Assembly (NCBI RefSeq): GCF_047495875.1
Contig: NC_092497.1
Location: forward strand, 2,089,437-2,153,436
Direction of reading: 5' to 3'
Origin: Pithys albifrons albifrons
Lineage: Eukaryota; Chordata; Aves; Passeriformes; Thamnophilidae
DNA: 64,000 nt
Shown: in pieces, positions 46,628 to 56,736 of the stretch
How positions within the stretch are numbered: position 1 is the first letter of the stretch
Layout of the letters: each line of letters opens with the position of its first letter
The notes under the pieces: generated by a model
The model's database searches: none
The model's input: only the letters and a program-made list of their open reading frames with translations
Told to the model about the DNA's origin: nothing
Translations under genes and position numbers: made by a program

Positions 46628-46962
46628 CTGAAGGAGTTGGAGTTGTTTAGCCTGGAGAAAAGAAGGCTCAGGAACTCAGCAGAGCTCAGGCTCTGCTCCC
46701 AGGGAATAAGTGACAGGACAGGAGGACATAGTTTTAAGCTGCACTAGGGGAGGCTGAGGTTGGACATTAGGAGGAATTTCTTCACAAAAAGGGTGATTAA
46801 ACATTGGAAGGGGCTGCCCAGGGAGGTTTGAAGTCCACATCCCTGGAAGTGTCCAAAGAATGACTGGACATGGCACTCAGTGCTCTGGGCTGGGTGACAA
46901 GGTGGGCATTGGGCACAGGGTGGACTCAATGCCCTTTTCCAGCCTCAGTGATTCTATGGTTG
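46628..46962 (+). mobile_element. CR1 LINE fragment, second subfamily
   Basis: Plus-strand CR1: 'ggagttgtttagcctggag', 'gaggttggacattaggagg', 'aatttcttcacaaaaaggg', 'gactggacatggcactcagt', 'gtgacaaggtgggcattgg' and 'gattctatggttg'. Between 'agaaggctcagg' and 'gcagagctcaggctctgctc' a piece of the usual ORF2 sequence is missing, indicating an internal deletion. Its 3' UTR matches the copy at 21948-22151. Confidence 0.92.
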
Positions 46963-48143
46963 TCTGATTGCTACCCTCTCAAAGAGAGTGAGACAGGTGA
47001 TGTGTGTAGGTAGGAGATGCCACTAACTTAAAATGAGCCCCACATGAATCCCATGGAGCTGGGACCGGTGTGAAATGGCACTAAAGCTTTGTCATTTGTG
47101 TGGATCAAACTCCTGGAGCAGGAGAGTTCCCTCTCCTCTGGGTGGCTTTGGAGGAGCTGTGTAATGACTACTAGAACATGGATGTGTAAATCCCTTCCTC
47201 AGGTCCCTGAACTCATGGCAATGGATAGAAATTAAAGACTGTTTTTGTTGAAGGATTGACGAGCTGCAGCTGATATTGCTCTTTTCTACACCTTTTCCAT
47301 CTCCTAATGGAAGGGGTGCAATGGCCACTGGGAAATTGAGCAAATGCTCTATAAAGCACCTAAAAAAGCAAGTGTCTATGTGTGTGTGCTGCAGAGGGGG
47401 AGTGCACACTGATGTGTTAGCATTTCTAAGAAATGGTGATTCTCCTTTGGGAAGCCTGAGTGAGCACCACTTCCCGGGAGTTGCCTAATTTAAATCATCT
47501 TTGCTCTGTTCTGTCCTATCCATTATTTTGAGCTGTCAACATTAAATGCCACAATCACCCTGTAAGAGGTTTCTTTCTGCTTCCCTCTAATAATCCCAGA
47601 AACAGTCACTGGTCTCTTTCTGTGGAGCACTCTCTGATGGCTCTCAGTGTTTGGTTTTCTAGAGAGGAGACACTTTGTGGAACAGTAAGATGATCAGTGA
47701 GGCAGTGGCTCAAGTCTCCTGCCCTTGAAGAGGCAGGAGAGGAGTGAGGTGGAGTTGTGTTTTGGCCATCATGGTTAATGACCTCTAAGAAAACTTTGGT
47801 GGCAGCTCAACAGAGGTGATCCTGGCTTGAAAAAATAGATGCTTACACTTAATTTGCTACAAAATTCGTTAGGGTTTAGTGTTATCCTTGGTGCTGGAGA
47901 AGAATGATAAAATCTAGTGTTCAGGTCTAGATTAGGACTTGCAGTCTGAGTCCAACAGGAGGGTCCAAGCCTAGAGTGTCAAGGCCAGGATGAAGTCCAG
48001 CAGAGATGAGTGTTGGCTGACTGTCCTGGGTTTTTGAGGAGTTGGTGGGATCCAGGGATGGGTCCAAACACTGATACCAGATCTACTAAAGAAAGGGCTG
48101 GTGAAACACCAGGGACCTGTCAGTGCTGTGGATCCATCCTTGG
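46963..48143. other. Unique non-coding DNA
   Basis: No gene recognised. Confidence 0.45.
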
Positions 48144-48144
48144 C

Positions 48145-48257
48145 AGCCCTGAACTGGACAAACATCTCCTGTGTGTCCTTGGGGATGCCTGCTTTGGGCT
48201 GAGGGTTAACCAGGAGGCATCTTGAGGTCTGTTTCAGTACTTTGATTCTATAGTCTG
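48145..48257 (+). mobile_element. Possible old CR1 3' end of a distinct subfamily
   Basis: The order 'ctggacaaacatctcctgtg', 'gatgcctgctttgggctgag', 'catcttgaggtctgtttc' and 'tttgattctatagtc' resembles the 3' end of older CR1 subfamilies ('...gaggtcccttccagccctatgattctatg'). Divergence is high, so this is a weaker call. Confidence 0.5.
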
Positions 48258-50205
48258 TCTTCCTTCAGGCCTGTGTAAGGCATTGCATGCCTAACTCAGC
48301 ATAGACTTGGGGGAACTCTACCCTGGTTTCTTAATCACCATGTTTTACTGAAGTGGAGGAACAGCAAGTGGCTTCATTGCCCAAAAATATCTTGAAATAT
48401 CCAGCATTTCATGTGATTCCATACTGATTTGGTGCTAAGCTTTCCTTATCTTACTTGTGCTCCTGCCCTCAGCTTTGCCCATCTCCTGCCCCTTGTGCTA
48501 TTAGTTATTGGTCCAGGTCTGTCTTCCTATTAGACCCCAGTCTGCTTCAAAAATTCTGTTTTTCAAGGGACCAGCTCAAGGCAGCTGAAAGTACCCTAAT
48601 TACAACCAAAAGTACACCAACAGTGCTGCACTGGGGGTTAGAAGTCTGATTCTATTTATTGGTTAAGAATGGCTCTGTGACAACCTTTTCCTAGAGATTT
48701 TAGGGAGAAAAAAGGTGTAAAGATGGAGTTTTGACGCGTTTCTGGAGGACTCCTTCATGCATTGCCTGTGATTGCTTTTTCAGTCAGCTCTGATCCTGCA
48801 TGAGATGTGACACAGGAAGGCACCAAGAATACATGATTGAGCAAGGCAGGGATGGCTCAGAAAGCTCAGAAAGAATTCAGCTTTTCTATAAGTGCATAAA
48901 GAAATAAGATATTACAGTGGGAACTGTTAGTTAATGCCTTAAAATACAGTAATAATGAGGAGCAAAATAACTTTCTGAGTAAGTTTTACAAGTAGAAGTA
49001 AGTTTGATTTTTAAGTTTTTACTATACATGCAGAAGCACAGGGTAATTGCTTCTGAGCCTATTTAGTCTTGAAACTTGATCCTTACAGCGACCACTGTCA
49101 GGAGCTGTTTTGCATTGGTTTTGTGTTGACTGGTGCTGCATTTCATTTGCCATCACACTGCTCAGCCCCTCTGCCTGCTGCTTGGCTTTCTTGAGTCCTG
49201 CTGGAGTGCCTGATGGGTTTTTGTGGCCTTGAAGCCTTACTCAACTCTGTGCTAAGGCAGCAGCTTTAGGAATGAAAAATAAGTTTTAAAATACTATTGA
49301 AAAAAAAAGCTGTTGGTGTAACATGATTTTTGCTCAGTCCCAGATGGCTGAGGGTGTCCTGGGCTCATTAAAAAACCCACTTAAAGTATGCTCTGCCTCC
49401 GAGGATGTCTCACAAACATCCCCTTGATGTTAGCAGGTCTTTTGGGTACGCCTGGGTGCTTTCCATCAATTCTCAGGTCTGGAATTGGATGGAAAGCTGA
49501 AAAACTAAGGAAAACTGTCATGACAAAATCTGGGCTTGTTTATCACCATATGGTTGTGGAAAGAAAAGTTGCAAACTGGACTTCTGAGCAGTCTCAAAGG
49601 AAAAAAAAGTCAATGTGTTTAGAAGAAAAAAATTAAAAAGAGGACTGAGCTTCTGTTGAAGCCAATCTCATGGCTTTGGGATGGTGTGAGCAGTGAGTGT
49701 GGCAGCCTTTCCTCCTGTCCCCTGGCAGGTCTGGATGGGGCTGGCAGTAAGCTGGAACTGTGGTTGAAGACAGAAGTCACCCTCTGGCTTTTCTTCAGGT
49801 TCAAGGAAGGTGGATTGTTTTCTGGCAATGAAATTTCCTTTTGAAAAAATTGAATGCTTCCTTCTTGCTCCTGTGAAGGGGACGCCCGGGAAGCAGAGCA
49901 CGCTGGTTCCAATTACCAGCACAGCAAGGCCAAGTGCTGCAGTTGGTCAGGAATTTATACCTTTTCATACCTATTTGAAAAGATAAAACCTCTTTTTAAA
50001 TTTTTTTTTATTCTTCTTTTATTATTATTTTTTCTTTTTCAATGTATGAAATGAATTCAAAACAGGAGCCCAGCCAGACAAGCTGCTTTTGATTCATTCC
50101 AATATTAATATTTTATGTCAGAATATGTGCCTAATGGCTCAAATTAGTCAAACTTGCTGCCTCAGTTGAGCCCAAAAAAATGGTCCCAAGGAATGCAGGC
50201 TCATT
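48258..50205. other. Unique AT-rich non-coding DNA
   Basis: AT-rich sequence with T-rich and A-rich runs (49297-49308, 49610-49640, 49998-50040). No gene or repeat family recognised. Confidence 0.45.
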
Positions 50206-50207
50206 GA

Positions 50208-50560
50208 TGGACCAGAGGGTTGAAGCCCCCAGCTCTGGAGACAGGCTGGAAATACTGGGGGTGCTCAGCCTGGAGAAGAGAGGGCTCTAGGGAGACTTTA
50301 TTGTGTCTTTTCAGTACTTAAAGAGGGCTTATAAGAAAGATGGGGACAGTTTTTAGTAGGACCTGTTGTGATAGGACAAAGGGTGATGGTATAAATTAAG
50401 AGGGGAGATTCAGAGTAAATAGAAAGAAATTCTTGGCTGTGAGGGTGGTGATGCCCTGGCACAGGCTGCCGAGAGAAGCTATGGCTTCCCCATCCCTGGA
50501 AGTGTCCAAGATTAGGCTGGATGGAGCTTGGAGCAACCTGGGCTGCGGGAAGGGGTCTGG
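50208..50560 (+). mobile_element. CR1 LINE fragment lacking its 3' tail
   Basis: Plus-strand CR1: 'gggtgctcagcctggagaag', 'ctagggagactttattg', 'aaagaaattcttggctgtga', 'gccctggcacaggctgcc' and 'tggagcttggagcaacctgg'. The usual end ('ccttccaaccc', tail repeats) is missing; the sequence changes to 'cgggaaggggtctggaatcc'. The 3' end was probably lost by a later deletion or recombination. Confidence 0.87.
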
Positions 50561-50995
50561 AATCCCTTCTCTCCAGGCCTTTCCCTGTTGGCATGGGCAG
50601 GGTGGCTGGCCCAATTTTCAGGCCATGCTGGATGGATCTGCTGTGAGCTGTGACTGCAGACAGGCCTGGAGGCTCCAGCTTTGCATGATGCCTTCTGCAG
50701 ATAACTGGCAGAGCACAAAGACCTCATTGAGGTGGCTGGTTTGACTGCAAATGCACACTCCTTCCAGTGCACAATTGTCATGAGTGGTGCTGCTCCAGGA
50801 CCAGGGTATTGCATCCCTTCCTGTTGATATTTAAAATCAGAGCATGCATCTCTATTATTGTTGGCATCCCAGTGTCACCTGCAGGTCTTCAAACAGGACC
50901 CCTGCTGTCCTAGAGTTGCACATGATGCCTCAAGAGAGCCAAAGCTTGTCCTGCAGACTTGGCAGTCTGAGAACAAGTGGCAGCAGACAGAGCTT

Positions 50996-51358
50996 GGAAT
51001 CACAGAATCATTTAGGATGGAAAATCCCTCCAAGATCATCAAGTCCAACCATTCCCCAGCACTGTCATGGCCAGCACTAACCCATGACCCCAAGTGTCAC
51101 ATCCACATGGCTTTTAAATCCCTCCAGGTATGGGGACTCCACCACTGTTCTGAGCAGCCTCTGCCAGGGCTTGGCAATCCTCTTGGAGAAGGAATTTCTC
51201 CCAATATCGAACCTAAACCTTTCCTGGCAGTTTGAGGCCATTTCCTCTCGTCCTGACCTTGTTACCTGTGAGAAGAGACTGACCTCCACATGGCTACAAC
51301 CTCTGGTCAGGGAGTTGTAGAGAGTAAGATGGTCCCCCTGAGCCTCCTTTTCTCCATG
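50996..51358 (-). mobile_element. CR1 LINE fragment of another subfamily
   Basis: Minus-strand CR1: 'ggaatcacagaatcattt', 'ggatggaaaatccctccaag', 'atcatcaagtccaaccatt', 'ctttaaatccctccagg', 'ggggactccaccactg', and then sequence equivalent to the ORF2 C-terminus. This 3' UTR ('caagtccaacc...cccagcactg') differs from the two other types in the window. Confidence 0.92.
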
Positions 51359-52555
51359 GGGAAATGTAAGTAGCTAGAGGAGAATGAAGAAATAGTGATC
51401 CAAAATTGGCTGTGGGAGATGCAGAAGTCCCACCACACACAAAGTAGCTCACAGCGTATGGAAATGTTGCGTATACATTTGTATGGATTGCAAAAGATTC
51501 CCATTGCACAGTTGTGTCTTTGGGAGTACATTGTCATTAGGAGTGAGCAGGAGTGGGAACACCTGGAGGAGCAGAGTTAAGGGTGATTATGTAAGCCCAG
51601 CCCTGGCTTTTCTTCACTTTGGGGAGCTGCACAGCATAATTCCAGCATAGATTTATATACAACTAATTGGCATATAGTTTGATATGCAAATAAAACCATA
51701 TAAATATCAAGAGAGAGATTTAAAGCTGTGCTCTCCACTGTCTTGCTACAATCCTTGCTTTTCTGGTCAGTCTAATCTACTCAATTACTCCTTTCATCAT
51801 CCTGTGTTTTGAAGAAATGATATCTCTTTCAAAGAACATCTGTCAGACGTATATTAATTAGTTAATTTTTCTGCATGGAATGTAAACACAAGGGTGGAGA
51901 ACCCAAAACCTCGAGGATCCAATGAGGTGTGAGTCCAAGCAATTATTTTGGGATAATGCAGAGATGTGGCCTGCACTTGGTCTATAAAGGCAAGAAACAG
52001 GTTTCCTACCAAAGATATTTAGTTTATGCTAAAGACTGAAGAGACATTTTCTTGATGTGGGTAATAGAGCATCTGTCATAGACACTGTTGAGATGGCACT
52101 TCCAAATTGAGCTTTCTGGATCAGGAGTGCTACCAGCAATGTGCTGAAGGGTGTTTAAATTTGGTTTTTAATTCTGAAGATTAAGCATAAGTAGTTTTAA
52201 AATGAGAGAAGGTGTGCACAGAGTCAATATTTCTATTTTGAAGGAAAATTGAAAGTGTAGATTTGTTTGCTGGTAGCATCAAAGGTCAAACCTACCTTAG
52301 CCTGGATGCTCATTGTCTGGTTTACACTGAGAACCAGATTTATTGGGATTCTTGTGTTGTGATCTTTGGTGAGTGTCTTTCACTGTCATTCTGAGTCTTG
52401 AGTCAGGTACCTTGGGACCTTTTCCCTCCCTTATCCATTCTCCTACAGAGCTGAACTCCACTGACTACAAATTTTTGCAGGGCAGAGGAACCTGAAGGCT
52501 GTAAACCTATCTCTGGGTGGTGTATGTTTTCCCAGAAAAGATTCTGTGTGTGGGG
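51359..52555. other. Unique AT-rich non-coding DNA with octamer motif
   Basis: Around 51640-51715 an AT-rich block includes the POU-octamer match ATGCAAAT (51684-51691) and a small inverted repeat (gcatat / atatgc). This could be a conserved element but is only suggestive. No gene recognised. Confidence 0.4.
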
Positions 52556-52559
52556 GGAG

Positions 52560-53088
52560 GCCTGGAAGTTGGTAGGTGGTGTGAACACTAAAAGTAACCT
52601 CTGGGTGCTCAGCACAGGAAAGGCATGGACCTGCTGGAGCAAGCCCAGAGGAGGCCACAGAGATGCTCCAGGGCTGGAGCCCCTCTGGGCTGGAGCCAGA
52701 TTGGGAGAGCTGGGGGGGTCACTTGGAGAAGAGAAGGCTTCAGCAACACCTGAGAGCCCCTGCCAGTGCCTAAAGGGGCTCCAGGAGAGCTGGAGAGGGA
52801 CTGGGGACAAGGGATGGAGGGACAGGACACAGGGAATGGCTTCCCAGTGCCAGAGGGCAGGGATAGATGGGATACTGGGGAGGAATTTTCCCTGTGAATA
52901 TGGTGAGGCTGTGGCCACAGGTTGCCCAGAGAAGCTGTGTGTGCCCCATCCCTGGAAGTGTCCAAGGCCAAGTTGGATGGGGCTTGGAGCAATCTGGTCT
53001 AGTGGAAGGTGTCCCTGACCATGATAGGGAGTGGAACTGGTTGCTATTTGAGGTCCCTTCCAACCAAACCACTGAGTGATTCCATTAT
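52560..53088 (+). mobile_element. CR1 LINE fragment, about 530 bp
   Basis: Plus-strand CR1 reaching into the end of ORF2: 'gaggaggccacagagatgctc', 'ccagtgcctaaaggggctcc', 'atgggatactggggaggaat', 'gttgcccagagaagctgtg', 'tggaagtgtccaaggcc' and 'ggtcccttccaaccaaacc', with a decayed tail (gtgattccattat). Long overlapping frames on both strands belong to it. Confidence 0.93.
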
Positions 53089-53828
53089 TTGTGTAATTAT
53101 GCAGTGGACTGCAGGTGAGAACTGGTGGCTTTGTGAAAAAAACACATTGTTTTGCCCTACCTGCCCAGCCAAATAATCACAAAAATTCCTCAAGAAGAAA
53201 GGGAAATGGCACCCATAATCAGCTGGGGGTCTGGTGAAAGACCATATAGCACGAGATTGCCAGTGAAGTCACGGCACCAGCAACAGTAAACTAAGGATTT
53301 TTGCTGGGTCTCATGTTTTCTTGGCCTTGCTTGATAAGATAAAACCTGCCAAAGCGAGCTCCCATCTATCTGTTCTCATACTCCCAGCCGCTTCTGCTTG
53401 AATTATTCATGTTCAGTAAGTGATCTGCAAACAGCTCCTGTGATCTCCCTGTGATCTGTGGGTATGAGAGACTCACCCCTGCTTAGGTCAGGGCATTTTC
53501 TTGTTTCCTTCCCTGCGGCAGGGAGTCTGTGGGAATCTCCAGATTCCTCACCTCCCCTTTCTGATTAACCGAGCAGTGTATTTATTATTTACATGATATG
53601 AAGAACGTATTGTTCTGCTGTCCAAGGCACATGGAATTACCAGTGGATAAGCAGGGAGACTTCCTGCAAACATCCGTAGTTGTTGCTTGACAAATCCAGT
53701 TGTATAAATAATAGTAGGGAGCTGCAGAGTTTCTTGTAGGGTAAATATCCTTGTGACTTAAGGCAGCACTACCAGCTTCTCACCCAGCTTTTCACCTGCA
53801 TGTGCATCTGATTTATTGGGCTGGTTGT
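53089..53828. other. Unique non-coding DNA, possible conserved region
   Basis: Non-repetitive sequence with a micro-exon-like segment at 53388-53415, listed separately. No gene can be named. Confidence 0.4.
53388..53415 (+). other. Possible 28-nt micro-exon, plus strand
   Basis: A strong acceptor (tctgttctcatactcccag) and a strong donor (TTCA|GTAAGTGA) lie only 28 nt apart. Two frames are open (RFCLNYSCS or PLLLELFMF). Micro-exons of this size exist in neuronal genes, but the spacing can also arise by chance. Confidence 0.22.
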
Positions 53829-53881
53829 TTTATACATATATAACATAAATATACATCTTCAACCTATATATATATATATAT
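53829..53881. repeat. (TA)n microsatellite
   Basis: AT-rich stretch ending in about nine perfect TA units before 53882. Confidence 0.88.
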
Positions 53882-53977
53882 GTCCCAACTTATTGCAAGG
53901 GGTTTGGACCAGATAACCAACCTAATTTGGTTGTCTAGTTCTTGGGTGGTTTTTTTTTTTAGTTTGAGTTTTTAGTT

Positions 53978-54018
53978 TAAAGGTCCCTTTCAACCCAGAT
54001 TATTATGATTCTATGATT
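53978..54018 (+). mobile_element. CR1 LINE 3' stub
   Basis: About 40 bp: 'aaaggtccctttcaaccca', then 'gattattatgattctatgat'. It is the shortest CR1 call here and lies between two AT microsatellites. Confidence 0.7.
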
Positions 54019-54051
54019 TATATATGTGTGTATTTATATATATATATGTTT
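54019..54051. repeat. (TA)n/(TTTA)n microsatellite
   Basis: TATATATGTGTGTATTTATATATATATATG-type run following the CR1 stub directly; the CR1 tail probably seeded it. Confidence 0.85.
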
Positions 54052-55150
54052 TATGTATTTACCTGTTTTCCACCAACTCTTACCTGTCTTTATTTCAGGT
54101 CTTAGTATTTTTTTCTGATTTGGTTGTATAAGAAGGTTGACAAACCTAGTGGGAAGGGCAGTTTATGGGCCAGGTATTCTGTGTACTTTGCTATCTATGT
54201 AATTAATGAAATGGGCTGTATGCCTGTTCCACCACATCCACCCCAGATACATCTTGGATCTGCCCTTCCAGTATCTGCTTGATCCCAGCATAATGCAATA
54301 AACCACTTTGTATTTTGGAATGAGGACTGGAATGCTTCAGGAACCCATTTCCAAGTGGAGCTGATGCTCTGAGCAAGGGACATGGGACCCCCAGATCCCC
54401 TTTCCCCAGCTAAGGGAATAACCTCTGGTGAAAAATCTTCATTTAGGTTACCTGCTTCTGTGTACTGACCCTGAGAAAGACCTGTGTCTTGCCTAGGATT
54501 TCCCTCACCTATGGCATCACTGGGATACAGCAGTGAGTTTGTTAAAATGTCCTGTCTCTCTGTATTCTGGAAAGAGGATTTTCTATTAAACCTCTGGGAA
54601 ATTACTGGCCTTGTTAACTAGTGTAGAAGTAATGAACCACAGCAGGGTGACTCGAGAGATTGGGCCCTTGCTTTGTAAGACTGCACTGTTTCTTCAAATG
54701 AGAGAAATAATTTAAGCAAACAAACGAACAAAGAATTTCTGGAAATTAAAGTATGGTACAAATGGGATGATTTGATCATCCTCTGTTTAATAGGAGCAGT
54801 GCAGCGAACAATTGCGTGGTCGACCTCAGAAATCTATCCATGGTAACCAGTCACAGGAGAGAAAAATAGACAGCCTGCCACCAACTTGGTATTAAAGTTC
54901 TATTTTCCGCTTTTTCCACGGTTGTGGGCCAGTCAGGGACTTTCCATGAGCAGTCAGCACAGCAGAAATCCCCTACTGCTCCCCAGCAGGCACTGCTGCT
55001 GAGCAAAGAAAGGTCTGATGGTGGTTTTGTACTGGTTTTCACTTTAGTGAGCTTTGGTCCCAGCTTTCAATGGGATCAGGCTGGGGCAGATCCTTCATGC
55101 CAAAGGTATCCTGCTGGGCCAAGGCTATCAATAGAATGGTTAAGTTTAAA
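54052..55150. other. Unique non-coding DNA
   Basis: No gene or repeat recognised. Confidence 0.45.
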
Positions 55151-55262
55151 AGGATGCTTAAAGATGTCCTTAAAGAACCTTAAAGATGTTCCACCCCCTG
55201 CCATGGGCAGGGACACCTTCCACTAGCCCAGGTTACTCCAAGCTCTGTCCAACCTCACCTTG
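55151..55262 (-). mobile_element. CR1 LINE 3' fragment, rearranged
   Basis: Minus-strand CR1: 'ccaccccctgccatgggcag', 'gacaccttccactagccc' and 'tactccaagctctgtccaac'. Its 3' part has three near copies of CTTAAAGA (55157-55190), a small local duplication that replaces the normal tail. Confidence 0.82.
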
Positions 55263-56571
55263 CCTGTTCCACGCTGTGGCCAAGGCATGCTTGTGATGGT
55301 GTCTGGTAGAGGAAGCTCACCTTTGGCTTCATCACCCCTACAAGGTGCTGGGTGTTAAATCCCCTGTGGGATTTGGGATCTGTGCAAGCCCTGCATGATC
55401 CCTGCAGCTTTGGGTGGTTTCTGCAAGAGCCCAGAGGAAGGACAGAAAGACTCTGACAGGCTGGAATTCATCCAAAAATAAATAAACCAGAAATACTGGG
55501 CCTTCGGGCTTGATGGTCTGTTCCTCAAAAGACAATTTTGGAAGGGATCACTGTGCTTTTGTTCTTCCATTAGGCCACTGAGGAGAGTACATTGTTTTCC
55601 TCCCCTCATCCATTCCCCTTTTAGGGAAAGAAGGAGCACTTGGCCACTGTGATCTGAGCATCTCAGGGGACCTCCCAAAACAAAAGGCTGTGTGGAGGAG
55701 CCATCCTGTCCCTGTCATCCTCTTCCCTGCCTTCACCCTGCCCTTGGCACGGCCGTGTCTGCCCGGGGCTGTCATGCTGCACGTCCCTGCCAGCCGGCAG
55801 GGAGCTCCGAGGGGTGTTCCTTGCCTTCCTCCCTGGAATCATGGATAACTCCTCTTATCTCCAGGTTCATCACTTCTCATAGACTTGACAAGGCAACCCT
55901 GGAGTTTGTCTTCTGCCAGGAAGGGATGTGAGCTCTGGGATGGTGTTGTCGGTGTAACATGTCCAGGTGTGGTGTCTTGGAAAATGCAGCACTCCTGAGG
56001 AATGTCATTCAGGTGTTTCTGGATGTGGATGGAAGCTCTATGGGCACATCCATCCCATTCTCCTGTGTGCTGAAGGCATCCATTGTGGATCTGCAGAAGA
56101 GGCCTCTGGGTTGGAGAGCATCTCCTCAGCCATGCTCTGCAAGACCCTGTTAATTCCTTGTGCAGGAAAAAGAGGGCCAGCACATGGAGCTGGAATGTTT
56201 TTGGTTTTGCCTTTTTTTTTTTAATTATAGGTGTTTTAGGGGTCTTTTTATAAATACTGGACTAAGACCAACCTGTCTTGTTTTGCCCAGGCTCCAAGAC
56301 TGACCCTGCTGAGAGCCCCTGAGCGGAGACCACTTGACTGCACTCAGCACCTTTCAGGACCAGGCCCTAGGTAATTATTCTAATTCTATGCCTGGATGAT
56401 GGGGGAAATTTGATATTCTGGGTTATGCAGGCCTTTTGAATTGACATTCTTAGTTGTTCATCCCATGAATCTGTGGATTTTTTTTCTCTACTGGAGGTTG
56501 TCACTCTAGTGGCTTGACACTACAAAATACCAACAATGAAAGGGTGTATCTGCTTTGCTTCCCAAGGAGAC
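55263..56571. other. Unique non-coding DNA
   Basis: A small GC- and CpG-richer patch lies near 55740-55820. No gene recognised. Confidence 0.45.
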
Positions 56572-56572
56572 A

Positions 56573-56736
56573 TCATAGAATAGTTTGGATTGGAAGGGAC
56601 TTTACAGACCGTCTAGTCCTACCCTCCTGCAATGAACAGGAACACCTTCCACTAGACCAGGTTGCTCCACATGCCCCATCCAACCTTGGCTGTTTTCGGG
56701 GATGGGGCATCCACCACCTCTCTGGGCAACGAGAAT
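56573..56736 (-). mobile_element. CR1 LINE 3' fragment
   Basis: Minus-strand CR1: 'catagaatagtttggattgg', 'aacaccttccactagaccag', 'gttgctccacatgcccc' and 'gatggggcatccaccacc'. About 165 bp. Confidence 0.9.
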
